This document shows positions 15,205-23,397 of a stretch of 28,012 nucleotides of DNA, piece after piece. Position 1 is the first letter of the stretch. Each line of letters begins with the position of its first letter. The position numbers were made by a program, and so were the translations under genes. Location: NCBI GenBank assembly GCA_910589385.1, contig CAJUTU010000043.1:1-28012 (forward strand), written 5' to 3'. Source of the DNA: an uncultured Lachnospiraceae bacterium (GTDB lineage: Bacteria; Bacillota; Clostridia; Lachnospirales; Lachnospiraceae). Under the pieces are notes generated by a model. That model searched no databases. It was not told where the DNA came from and worked only from the letters and a program-made list of their open reading frames with translations.

Positions 15205-18200
15205 CTATCTTCCATTCTTGATCTGATTGAACGCTTCAATCTTCGCCTGTTCCGCACTTAAGCCCTTCTCTTCCATCTGAAGGATCGCAGACATCATCTT
15301 CTCATAATCTTCCGGGATGACCTTCTTGAATCTGGGCAGATAATCCTTAAAATGATCCAGGATTTCTTTTCCGATCTCCGAATTTGTGTACGCCACATGC
15401 TCCTTGATCATGCTTTTCAGCTCCTGTACATCATATTTGTCCGCCACACGTTCCATCTTGACCATGGATTTATTGACCTTCTTATATAGATCATTATCCT
15501 TATCAAGTACGTAAGCAATCCCGCCGCTCATACCGGCCGCAAAGTTTTTGCCGGTCTGCCCCAGGATCACCACACGGCCTCCTGTCATATATTCACAGCC
15601 ATGGTCTCCCACGCCTTCCACCACCGCGACAGCGCCGGAATTCCGCACACAGAAACGTTCCCCTGCCACTCCGTTGATAAAAGCCTTTCCGCTGGTGGCG
15701 CCGTAAAACGCCACATTTCCGATGATGATATTTTCGTTTGCCTTAAACTTGATTCCCTGGGGCGGGCACACGATCAGCTTTCCGCCGGAAAGCCCTTTCC
15801 CAAAATAATCGTTGCTGTCCCCGGTCAGCTCCAGCGTCAGCCCCTGTGGGATAAACGCGCCAAAGCTCTGTCCGCCTGCCCCCTTGCATTTGATCACATA
15901 AGTATCCTCCGGCAGCCCTTCCGGGTATCTCCGTGTGATCTCTGAACCAAAGATCGTTCCAAACGTCCGGTTGATATTGGTCACATCCAGTTCCATACTC
16001 TTCTTCTGCTTCTTTTCCAGAGCCGGAAGAAGCTGTTTTACAAGCACCTTCTCATCCAGAGTCTTTTCCAGTTCAAAATCAAAAACCTTCTTGGGATTAA
16101 AGATCAGCCCTTTCTTTTTTCCTGCGTATGGATTGTACAGTATATTCCTCAGATCCAGCGTTGCCGCACGGTCGGATACGGGAATATCCTTCACCTTCAA
16201 AAGGTCTGTCCTTCCTACCAGCTCATCCACTGTCCGCACACCAAGCTTCGCCATATACTCCCGCAGTTCCTGGGCAATAAATTTCATGAAATTCACTACA
16301 TATTCCGGTTTTCCCGAGAACCGTTTCCGAAGCTCCGGGTTCTGGGTGGCCACCCCGACCGGGCAGGTATCCAGGTTGCACACCCGCATCATGACACAGC
16401 CCATGGTTACCAGCGGAGCCGTCGCGAATCCGAATTCCTCTGCGCCTAAGATGGCCGCGATGGCGACGTCACGTCCGCTCATCAGCTTTCCGTCCGTCTC
16501 AATGCGCACCCGTTCCCGCAGTCCGTTCAGGATCAGCGTCTGGTGTGTCTCTGCCAGCCCAAGTTCCCAGGGAAGGCCTGCGTTCTGGATGGAACTTCTC
16601 GGCGCCGCCCCGGTGCCTCCGTCATATCCCGAAATCAGGATGACACCTGCCCCGGCCTTTGCCACGCCTGCCGCCACAGTGCCTACCCCGGCCTCGGAAA
16701 CCAGCTTCACAGAAATCCGCGCGTCTTTATTCGCATTTTTACAGTCATAGATCAACTGCGCCAAATCCTCGATCGAATAAATATCATGGTGAGGCGGCGG
16801 TGAGATCAGGCTCACGCCTGGAGTCGAGTGGCGGGTCTTTGCAATCCACGGATATACCTTTCCGCCCGGCAGGTGTCCGCCTTCACCCGGCTTCGCCCCC
16901 TGGGCCATCTTAATCTGGATCTCCCGAGCGCTGACCAGATACCGGGATGTCACACCAAACCGCCCGGAGGCCACCTGCTTGATCGCCGAGCAACGGCTCG
17001 TGTCCAGACGCTCTATATCCTCGCCGCCCTCGCCGCTGTTGGATTTCCCATGAATCTGGTTCATAGCGATCGCCAGCGTCTCATGGGCCTCCTGGGAAAT
17101 GGATCCGTAAGACATAGCGCCTGTCTTAAACCGGGTCACGATTTTCTCTACAGGCTCTACCTCTTCGATCGGGATTCCTTTATCCGGCCATTCAAATTCC
17201 AGCTGTCCCCGTAAATTGATCTTTTCTCCTTCCGCGTCTGCCATCCGGGTATACTGCTTAAACATCTCATAGCTCCCCCGTCTTGTTGACTGCTGCAGCA
17301 TATGGATCGTTTGAGGATTATAGAGATGCTCCTCGCCCCCACTCTTGGATTTATGTTTGCCTACACTGTCCAATGTCATATCCACTTCCAGTCCCAGCGG
17401 ATCAAACGCCTGGGAATGGAACGCAATATAATCTTTGGCAATTTCCTCAATGCCAATACCGCCCACACGGCTCACCGTATCCGTAAAATAGTGATCAATA
17501 AATTCTGTCCTCAGCCCGATTGCCTCAAAAATCTTCGCTCCCTGGTAAGACTGGATCGTAGAGATCCCCATCTTAGAAGCAATCTTAATGATCCCATGGA
17601 TGGCCGCGTTATTATAATCATTGACCGCAGCATAATAATCTTTATGCAAAAGCCTGGAATCGATCAGCTGCCGGATCGACTCATGTGCCAGATACGGATT
17701 GATCGCACATGCCCCATACCCCAGCAGGGTCGCAAAATGATGCACTTCCCTTGGCTCCCCGGATTCCAGGATCATAGCCACCGAAGTTCTTTTTTTCGTG
17801 CGGACCAGATGCTGCTGCAGGCCGGAGATTGCCAGCAGGGACGGGATTGCCACATGGTACTCATCCACTTCCCTGTCAGAGAGGATCAAAATATTGGCTC
17901 CCTCCCGGATCGCCCTGTCGACTTCAATAAACAGATATTCCATAGACTTTTCCAGACTGGCATTCTTATAATAGGTAATCGGAATCTCTGCCACCTTAAA
18001 ACCTTCCACCTTCATATTCTTGATCTTCAAAATATCCGTATTGGTCAGGATGGGGTTATGCACCTCCAGCATCTTACAATTTTCTTCTTTCTTCTCCAGA
18101 AGGTTTCCGTCTTTCCCTACATAAATCGTTGTAGATGTCACTACTTCCTCACGGATCGCATCAATCGGCGGGTTCGTCACCTGGGCAAACCGTTGTTTAA

Positions 18201-19740
18201 AATAGCTGAACAATGGCTGGTTTTTCTGGGAAAGCACTGCCAGCGGCATATCAATTCCCATAGCAGAAATCCCTTCAGCTCCATTTTTCGCCATATTTAA
18301 AATCGAGGTCTTCACATCCTCATAAGTATAACCAAATGCTTTTTGAAGCCTGGTACATTCGTCTTTTGTATAAATCGGAACTTCCTGGTTCGGAATCTTT
18401 AAATCCTTCAGATTGATCAGATTGCTGTCCAGCCATTCTCCGTAAGGCTCCTCATTTGCATACCGTGCTTTCAGCTCCTCGTCGTCAATGACTTTCCCTT
18501 GGATCGTATCCACCAGCAGCATCTTGCCCGGATGGATCCGTTCCTTCACCACGATCCTGGTCGGGTCAATATCCAGCACACCGACCTCGGAAGACAAGAT
18601 CAACTGGTCGTCATCTGTAATATAATACCTGGACGGGCGAAGCCCGTTACGATCCAACACGGCTCCCATACAATCCCCGTCTGAAAACAGGATGGAGGCC
18701 GGGCCGTCCCATGGCTCCATCATGGTAGAATAATAATGGTAAAAATCCTTCTTGTCCTGGCTCATGCTGCGGTTATTCTCCCATGGCTCCGGAATGGAGA
18801 TCATCACGGCAAGAGGCAGCTCCATCCCGCTCATTACCATAAATTCCAATGCATTGTCCAGCATGGCCGAGTCCGAGCCGGATGTATTGATGGCCGGAAG
18901 GACTTTGTGCAGTTCTCCTTTTAAATATTCCGAAGACATCGTCTCTTCCCTGGCACGCATCTTGTCTGCGTTTCCCAGGATGGTATTGATCTCCCCGTTA
19001 TGTACCATAAAACGGTTCGGATGCGCCCTCTCCCAGCTTGGATTCGTATTGGTGCTGAACCGGGAATGTACCATGGCAATGGCGGACTCATAATCCTTGT
19101 CCTGCAGATCTGTAAAAAACAGCCGGAGCTGCCCTACCAGAAACATTCCTTTATAAACAAGAGTCCGGCTGGAAAGAGATACTACATAGGTATTGTCACT
19201 GCTCTGCTCAAAAATCCTTCTTGCCACGTAAAGGCGGCGGTCAAAAGGCAATCCCTTCTCCACCTTCGACGGGCGTTCGATAAACGCCTGCATGATACAT
19301 GGCATACACTCCACTGCCTTTTTTCCCAGCACTTCCGGACAGATCGGAACCTCCCGCCATCCCAGGAACTTTAAGCCTTCCTTCGCCACAATGACCTCAA
19401 AGATTTTCTTCGCCTGATTTCTTTTCAGCTCATCCTGTGGGAAAAAGAACATTCCCACTCCATAATCCCGTTCTTTGGGCAAAGAAAAACCGAGGGGTCT
19501 ACAGACTTTGGAGAAAAACTTATGTGAAACCTGTAACAAGATTCCAACTCCGTCTCCTGTCTTACCCTCGGCGTCCTTGCCTGCTCTATGTTCAAGATTC
19601 TCTACGATCTTCAAGGCGTTAGCCACTGTCTCATGGCTCTTCACACCCTTGATATTCACCACCGCACCGATCCCGCAGTTATCATGCTCGAACTCCGGAC
19701 GGTACAGCCCGGCCTGGCGGCCCGCTGATTCCTTCTTCAT
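15205..19740 (-). CDS. gltB: Glutamate synthase (NADPH) large subunit
   Basis: A 1511-residue bacterial GOGAT large subunit that turns glutamine plus 2-oxoglutarate into two glutamates. Cys22 in FEHDNCGIGAVV should become the N-terminal nucleophile after removal of a 21-residue propeptide. The glutaminase class II domain covers about 22-430, including SRFSTNTNPSWERAHPNRFM and HNGEINTI. The central and FMN-binding synthase domains follow, with GEGGEDIERL and KPGEGGHLPG. The 3Fe-4S cysteines lie in CVMMRVCNLDTCPVG at about 1115-1129. The C-terminal GxGxG beta-helix starts near 1280 with GAGGQSFGAF. ATG 19740 has AAAGGA upstream. It heads the gltBD operon, with a promoter at 19779-19807. Confidence 0.97.
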   Translation of the reverse strand: MKKESAGRQAGLYRPEFEHDNCGIGAVVNIKGVKSHETVANALKIVENLEHRAGKDAEGKTGDGVGILLQVSHKFFSKVCRPLGFSLPKERDYGVGMFFFPQDELKRNQAKKIFEVIVAKEGLKFLGWREVPICPEVLGKKAVECMPCIMQAFIERPSKVEKGLPFDRRLYVARRIFEQSSDNTYVVSLSSRTLVYKGMFLVGQLRLFFTDLQDKDYESAIAMVHSRFSTNTNPSWERAHPNRFMVHNGEINTILGNADKMRAREETMSSEYLKGELHKVLPAINTSGSDSAMLDNALEFMVMSGMELPLAVMISIPEPWENNRSMSQDKKDFYHYYSTMMEPWDGPASILFSDGDCMGAVLDRNGLRPSRYYITDDDQLILSSEVGVLDIDPTRIVVKERIHPGKMLLVDTIQGKVIDDEELKARYANEEPYGEWLDSNLINLKDLKIPNQEVPIYTKDECTRLQKAFGYTYEDVKTSILNMAKNGAEGISAMGIDMPLAVLSQKNQPLFSYFKQRFAQVTNPPIDAIREEVVTSTTIYVGKDGNLLEKKEENCKMLEVHNPILTNTDILKIKNMKVEGFKVAEIPITYYKNASLEKSMEYLFIEVDRAIREGANILILSDREVDEYHVAIPSLLAISGLQQHLVRTKKRTSVAMILESGEPREVHHFATLLGYGACAINPYLAHESIRQLIDSRLLHKDYYAAVNDYNNAAIHGIIKIASKMGISTIQSYQGAKIFEAIGLRTEFIDHYFTDTVSRVGGIGIEEIAKDYIAFHSQAFDPLGLEVDMTLDSVGKHKSKSGGEEHLYNPQTIHMLQQSTRRGSYEMFKQYTRMADAEGEKINLRGQLEFEWPDKGIPIEEVEPVEKIVTRFKTGAMSYGSISQEAHETLAIAMNQIHGKSNSGEGGEDIERLDTSRCSAIKQVASGRFGVTSRYLVSAREIQIKMAQGAKPGEGGHLPGGKVYPWIAKTRHSTPGVSLISPPPHHDIYSIEDLAQLIYDCKNANKDARISVKLVSEAGVGTVAAGVAKAGAGVILISGYDGGTGAAPRSSIQNAGLPWELGLAETHQTLILNGLRERVRIETDGKLMSGRDVAIAAILGAEEFGFATAPLVTMGCVMMRVCNLDTCPVGVATQNPELRKRFSGKPEYVVNFMKFIAQELREYMAKLGVRTVDELVGRTDLLKVKDIPVSDRAATLDLRNILYNPYAGKKKGLIFNPKKVFDFELEKTLDEKVLVKQLLPALEKKQKKSMELDVTNINRTFGTIFGSEITRRYPEGLPEDTYVIKCKGAGGQSFGAFIPQGLTLELTGDSNDYFGKGLSGGKLIVCPPQGIKFKANENIIIGNVAFYGATSGKAFINGVAGERFCVRNSGAVAVVEGVGDHGCEYMTGGRVVILGQTGKNFAAGMSGGIAYVLDKDNDLYKKVNKSMVKMERVADKYDVQELKSMIKEHVAYTNSEIGKEILDHFKDYLPRFKKVIPEDYEKMMSAILQMEEKGLSAEQAKIEAFNQIKNGR

Positions 19741-19778
19741 AACAGATGTCCTTTCTTTACATTCTAATTGCTTTTCCT

Positions 19779-19807
19779 ACTATACAACATTTTTTTCAGT
19801 TTGTAAA
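19779..19807 (-). promoter_or_regulatory. gltB promoter
   Basis: On the minus strand, TTTACA (19807-19802), a 17-base spacer and TATAGT (19784-19779) lie about 40 bases before gltB. I saw no clear glutamine-responsive motif or riboswitch between it and the start codon. Confidence 0.75.
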
Positions 19808-19927
19808 CAATAAATTTTTACAAAATTGTCAGATAGTTTGTGAATTTATCAATTCTATTTTTATTTTCAGACTATATTTGTTTTCAACTTCCTTTATGTA
19901 TATCTGTTTTAACATGATTCATCTCTC

Positions 19928-20022
19928 TATAATCCCACGGACCGCCGGGATGGATGGATTTTCATATCCTTGAAATCTTCCCGTCTGTAGAACTGTAACC
20001 GCACAGCTTGAAAGATTTTTTT
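19928..20022 (+). promoter_or_regulatory. Possible short leader RNA with terminator before the DUF4474 operon
   Basis: A TATAAT (19928-19933) with a poor -35 is followed by a segment ending in a terminator-like hairpin. AAATCTT (19973-19979) pairs with AAGATTT (20012-20018), with inner CTGT/ACAG pairing, and a T7 run (20016-20022) follows. The stem is not strong and has large internal loops. It could be an attenuator or a small RNA. I do not recognise a riboswitch class. Confidence 0.35.
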
Positions 20023-20087
20023 GCCACACCCTTCCCCAAAATCGACATATATTATATCAAGACTCATTCATAAAAGGAATCATACTT

Positions 20088-21020
20088 ATGTATATTGCAT
20101 TTCCAATCATTTTATTTATATTCATTCTTTTTCTGATTCTGAACTACTATAGAAAAAAACGGATCATCTGCCGTGTCTCCCATATGTCCAGGTGTGATAA
20201 ATCCCAACTGCTGTGTGAGCTTTCCGAACCTTTCGGCTTCTATTACAATGCCAGGCAGGATGTCTTCTCCACCCGGACCGATGCATGGCAGAAAACCTTT
20301 GGCTATGGCAGGCTTTACGATCAGGCCGCACCATCCATGAACATGATCTTCGACACAGAACCCGTTTATTTTAACTATCACAAAAAGACCTGGCTGATCC
20401 AGTTCTGGAAAGGACAATATGGGATTACCACCGGCGCGGAGGTCGGAATCTATCACGCCGATTCTGTGATTCCGCCATTGCTCCGCGGCCAGACGATATT
20501 CCATGCGGCTTCGGAGGATGAAATGCTCCCCTTGCGCCTCAGGCTCTCTTCTCACGGACAGCCGTTATTCTGTTTTGCGCAGAAACATTGGTGGCTCACT
20601 GGTTTTGATATCGGGAAATGGAACTCCCCTTCCAACCTGGAAGCAGAATACATGATCACCTTCCCTGATATAGAAATGTGTGATTCTTTCCTTGCCAGCC
20701 TGATTACACTGGGATACACCTGGAACGAACTGCAGGTGGAGGGAACCACTGTATGCTTCACTTTCTTCACGCCAAGAACACCTGATTCTTGCACCTCTCC
20801 TGGATGGTGGAGGAAATATGTACTCTGGAAAGACCGGCTGTTCTGCAGGATTTATCAGAAACTCACCAGCCCCTTCTCCTGTACCGCAGACAAATTATTA
20901 TATCTATATTACTATCTGCCTTACGCATTCCGCAGGACCATCTGTCCACGCTCGTTTAAAAAACACATGCGGAAAAAATCCAAAGGCAGAATGTATGCTC
21001 ACCACCGGGGGGAACATTAA
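20088..21020 (+). CDS. DUF4474 domain membrane protein
   Basis: A 310-residue protein with one N-terminal membrane helix (about 3-20) followed by basic residues, so the bulk is probably cytoplasmic. The DUF4474 domain runs from about 45 to 225. Its hallmarks are GFYYNARQDVFSTRTDAWQK, FGYGRLYDQAAP, FWKGQYGITTGAEVGIY and KHWWLTGFDIG. The C-terminal ~70 residues are basic with short hydrophobic patches. The function of DUF4474 is not known to me. AAAAGGA precedes ATG 20088. The TAA overlaps the next ATG by one base (TAATG), so the protein is made together with the metallophosphoesterase and probably acts on the same process. Confidence 0.88.
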   Translation: MYIAFPIILFIFILFLILNYYRKKRIICRVSHMSRCDKSQLLCELSEPFGFYYNARQDVFSTRTDAWQKTFGYGRLYDQAAPSMNMIFDTEPVYFNYHKKTWLIQFWKGQYGITTGAEVGIYHADSVIPPLLRGQTIFHAASEDEMLPLRLRLSSHGQPLFCFAQKHWWLTGFDIGKWNSPSNLEAEYMITFPDIEMCDSFLASLITLGYTWNELQVEGTTVCFTFFTPRTPDSCTSPGWWRKYVLWKDRLFCRIYQKLTSPFSCTADKLLYLYYYLPYAFRRTICPRSFKKHMRKKSKGRMYAHHRGEH

Positions 21021-21949
21021 TGGGATGGTATCAGAGGATCTCAAATGCATTCCGTGACGCCCCGGTACTTCCCTTAGACTGCAGCTCCCGCTTTGCCATT
21101 CTCAGCGACTGCCACCGGGGCGTTGGAAATTCCAACGACAATTTCCTAAAGAACCAACACCTCTATCTGGCGGCGCTGAAACATTACTTTCAAAACGGAT
21201 ACACCTACCTGGAATTAGGAGACGGCGATGAACTATGGGAAAACCGTTCCCTCTCCCGCATCATAGACATCCACAGTGACGTCTTCCGCCTTCTGAAACA
21301 ATTCCACTATCAGAACCGGCTTTATATGCTTTACGGAAACCACGACCACTGCAAAAAGAGTTTCCGCTACTGCCGCAAACACTGCAGTGCATGCCATTGC
21401 CAGAACCTTTCTGAAGAAATGCCCTGCTGGAATATCTCCATGCCCCCCGGAGATGAGGCAGCAGAGCTCTTTCCTGATTTCCGTTTTCTGTCCGGGCTCA
21501 TCCTGCATGATACTGTTTCCGGCAAAGAACTTTATCTGACCCACGGGCATCAGGCAGACTTTCTAAACAGCACCCTTGCGCCGCTGTCCGGCTTTCTGGT
21601 GCGGTACTTCTGGAAACCCTTAGAAGCCATCGGCGTATCAGACCCCACCAGTGCCGCCCGTAATTATACCAAAAAACAGAAGACTGAAATGCGCCTCGCC
21701 GCATGGGCATCTCAGGAGCAAAAACTGCTTATCACAGGACATACCCACCGCCCCATGGCTGGAAATCCTGAGTCTCCTTATTTCAATACCGGAAGCTGCG
21801 TCCATCCAAGCTGTATCACCTGCATTGAAATCCAGAACCGCCGCATCACCCTGGTGAAATGGCTCCTGCAGACAAAAACAAATCTTTCTCTGTACGTTAC
21901 ACGGGAGGAGCTGTATGAACCGATATGTATTGAAGAATTCAGGGCGTAA
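21020..21949 (+). CDS. Calcineurin-like metallophosphoesterase
   Basis: A 309-residue enzyme with the five metal-binding blocks of calcineurin-type phosphoesterases. These are SDCHRG with Asp30 and His32, GDGDELWE at 67-74, YGNHDH at 105-110, LTHGHQADF at 173-181 and ITGHTHRP at 238-245. The GDGDELWE form resembles LpxH-type hydrolases, but this looks Gram-positive, so a lipid A role is unlikely; another phosphodiester such as a phospholipid or nucleotide derivative is more plausible. Between blocks three and four there is a cysteine-rich loop (CRKHCSACHCQNL at about 118-130), which could bind an additional metal. There is no signal peptide. It is translated with the DUF4474 membrane protein. 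Confidence 0.9.
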   Translation: MGWYQRISNAFRDAPVLPLDCSSRFAILSDCHRGVGNSNDNFLKNQHLYLAALKHYFQNGYTYLELGDGDELWENRSLSRIIDIHSDVFRLLKQFHYQNRLYMLYGNHDHCKKSFRYCRKHCSACHCQNLSEEMPCWNISMPPGDEAAELFPDFRFLSGLILHDTVSGKELYLTHGHQADFLNSTLAPLSGFLVRYFWKPLEAIGVSDPTSAARNYTKKQKTEMRLAAWASQEQKLLITGHTHRPMAGNPESPYFNTGSCVHPSCITCIEIQNRRITLVKWLLQTKTNLSLYVTREELYEPICIEEFRA

Positions 21950-21967
21950 CACTTTTATGTTACGCCC
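21942..21967. terminator. Hairpin at the end of the metallophosphoesterase gene
   Basis: GGGCGTAACA (21942-21951) and TGTTACGCCC (21958-21967) form a perfect 10-bp stem with a 6-nt loop. The stop codon TAA (21947-21949) lies in the left arm. No U-run follows, so it may be an RNA-stabilising or weak bidirectional terminator for this gene and the converging 22075-22938 gene. Confidence 0.55.
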
Positions 21968-22074
21968 CAAAACCAACAGCCTCTTTAACTTCTTTTAATG
22001 TATCTCGCTCACAAGGCGGGCTTGTTTATCTCCGCCTGTTGACAATCCCGCACAATATCCCCTATACGGCAAGC

Positions 22075-22938
22075 TTACCGGATTGCTTTCACCGGGCATG
22101 CCTTTTTACATGCCCCACACCGGATGCATTCCGGATGGTTCGCATTCTTCACCGGGTTCACCTGCATTTTGCACACATTCGCACAGGCTCCGCAGTCTAT
22201 ACATTTCTCTTTCTCTATCCGATACCGGAACACTGATATCGGATTAAATACAGAATAAACAGCTCCCAGCGGACATATGTATTTACAAAATGGCCGATAG
22301 ATTAAAATGGAGAAAAGAATCGTCACAGCCAGCAGCACGTTTTTCCATGCATACAGCCAGCCCAGCGCGCCACGTATAGACTTGTTCGCTAAAACAAGCG
22401 GAATTCCGCCCTCCAATGTGCCCGCGGGACAGATCAGCTTACAAAAATAAGGCGCTCCCTGCCCAGCAATATCTACTAAAAACATCGGAAAAAGTATCAC
22501 AAATATTACTAAAATAACATACTTCAGTTTTCTCAGTATGCAATCTCCCCGGAAGGATCTGATTTTCTTTGGAAACGGAATCTTATGAAGCAGATCCTGG
22601 ATCAGACCGAATGGGCACAACCATCCACAGACAAATCTTCCGATCAATGCACCTGTAAATATAAGGAACCCTGACACATAAAATGCAAATTTAAAATTCC
22701 AGTTTCCAATCACCGCCTGCATAGCCCCGATTGGGCAGGCTCCCAAAGCCCCGGGACAGGAATAGCAGTTTAAACCAGGAACACAGAGTTTTTTCAACTT
22801 CCCTTTATAAATCTTTCCCTGGACAAAGCCTAATAGATAACTATTCGTAAACAATGCCCACAGCGCCTGCATCCCATGACGTTTCCATTCATTTTTCCCA
22901 AAAGGACATCCTTTGATTCTTCTCTTATCCAATCCCAA
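22075..22938 (-). CDS. Polyferredoxin-type 4Fe-4S membrane protein (YccM/NapH-like)
   Basis: A 287-residue integral membrane iron-sulfur protein. Four or five helices alternate with cysteine pairs: NCYSCPGALGACP (Cys58, 61, 68), FVCGWLCP (104, 108), FCKLICPAG (166, 170) and FCKYICPLG (218, 222). A C-terminal two-cluster ferredoxin follows, CIDCGACANVC (246-256) and CIRCGACKKACP (271-281). Such proteins pass electrons between a quinone or flavin partner and a periplasmic or membrane acceptor. No FMN-binding partner is adjacent. The start is weak: TTG at 22938 (or TTG 22932), overlapping the previous gene by 14 bases and using its GGAG as ribosome binding site. Coupled translation with the CXXC peptide is likely. 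Confidence 0.88.
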   Translation of the reverse strand: MGLDKRRIKGCPFGKNEWKRHGMQALWALFTNSYLLGFVQGKIYKGKLKKLCVPGLNCYSCPGALGACPIGAMQAVIGNWNFKFAFYVSGFLIFTGALIGRFVCGWLCPFGLIQDLLHKIPFPKKIRSFRGDCILRKLKYVILVIFVILFPMFLVDIAGQGAPYFCKLICPAGTLEGGIPLVLANKSIRGALGWLYAWKNVLLAVTILFSILIYRPFCKYICPLGAVYSVFNPISVFRYRIEKEKCIDCGACANVCKMQVNPVKNANHPECIRCGACKKACPVKAIR

Positions 22939-23074
22939 TACACTCCATACAGATATGAATTGCTTTTTCCAATACGACTTCCATTTCCCCCCGGTAAATT
23001 CCTAACCCCATCATAATAAGCCCGACGGCTGCAAAAAAGATTCCTCTCCAGGGAGAGCTAAACAAACGTCTCAT
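22925..23074 (-). CDS. CD1871A-family CXXC-motif small membrane protein
   Basis: A 49-residue peptide starting at ATG 23074 with GGAGG eight bases upstream; the in-frame ATG at 23134 lacks a site. It has one hydrophobic helix (about 12-26, FFAAVGLIMMGLGIY), then RGEMEVVLEKAIHICMECIG with the CXXC pair (ICMEC) and the family ending IGIG. The CXXC may carry a redox disulfide or bind a metal. It overlaps the following polyferredoxin gene, and family members are usually found with such genes. It was probably selected as a small partner or subunit of that electron-transfer protein. Confidence 0.85.
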   Translation of the reverse strand: MRRLFSSPWRGIFFAAVGLIMMGLGIYRGEMEVVLEKAIHICMECIGIG

Positions 23075-23182
23075 TGTACCGCCTCCTTCATGAACGTTTC
23101 CACAATTATATTTATCTATATTTATAATTTCCATTCATTTTCTACTTTGCACCTTTTTAAATTTATTCTTTTCAATTAGAAT

Positions 23183-23212
23183 AAAAAACCTGCAGACAAC
23201 CATGCCTGCAGG
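23183..23212 (-). terminator. Terminator after tRNA-like copy A
   Basis: CTGCAGG (23206-23212) and CCTGCAG (23189-23195) form a stem, followed on the minus strand by T6 (23188-23183). It follows the tRNA-Asn-like copy A and ends transcripts that come from the MCP gene. Confidence 0.8.
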
Positions 23213-23241
23213 CTCTTATCAGCCTCCCCGAGTTGGGCTCG
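23209..23241. repeat. 33-bp direct repeat, copy A (pair at 25514-25546)
   Basis: This 33-base block is identical to 25514-25546 and includes the 3' acceptor and T-arm portion of a tRNA-Asn-like sequence. A further 19-base block (23256-23274) matches 25571-25589. The offset changes from 2305 to 2315, so copy A has lost ten bases between the blocks. Confidence 0.95.
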
Positions 23242-23287
23242 CCCCCCGGCAGCAGCCGAGTGCTCTACCATTGACACGGTCGCACAC
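23224..23287 (-). pseudogene. Degenerate tRNA-Asn-like sequence, copy A
   Basis: On the minus strand this reads AATGGTAGAGCACTCGG (D-arm end to anticodon stem), then CTGCTG where a 7-base anticodon loop should be. The T-arm is shortened before AGCCCAACTCGGGGAG. The 5' acceptor strand and the front of the D-arm are replaced by unrelated sequence that is also seen in copy B. With the T-loop lost and a 6-base anticodon loop it cannot be a working tRNA. It lies in the 3' UTR of the MCP gene, ahead of a terminator. Confidence 0.6.
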
Positions 23288-23397
23288 CAAAGAACTACAC
23301 ACTCTCTTATGCTCTTTTTCTCATTCTCCCTTTCGTCGGGTTTACATGTCTGAATTTCAAGGCTCTTTCCTGAGGTGTCTCTGAACAATCTTTTTCG

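Noticed and set aside
17302..18300. 332-residue plus-strand ORF
   Set aside because: It is antisense to the well-conserved gltB and its composition is typical of a reverse-frame shadow.
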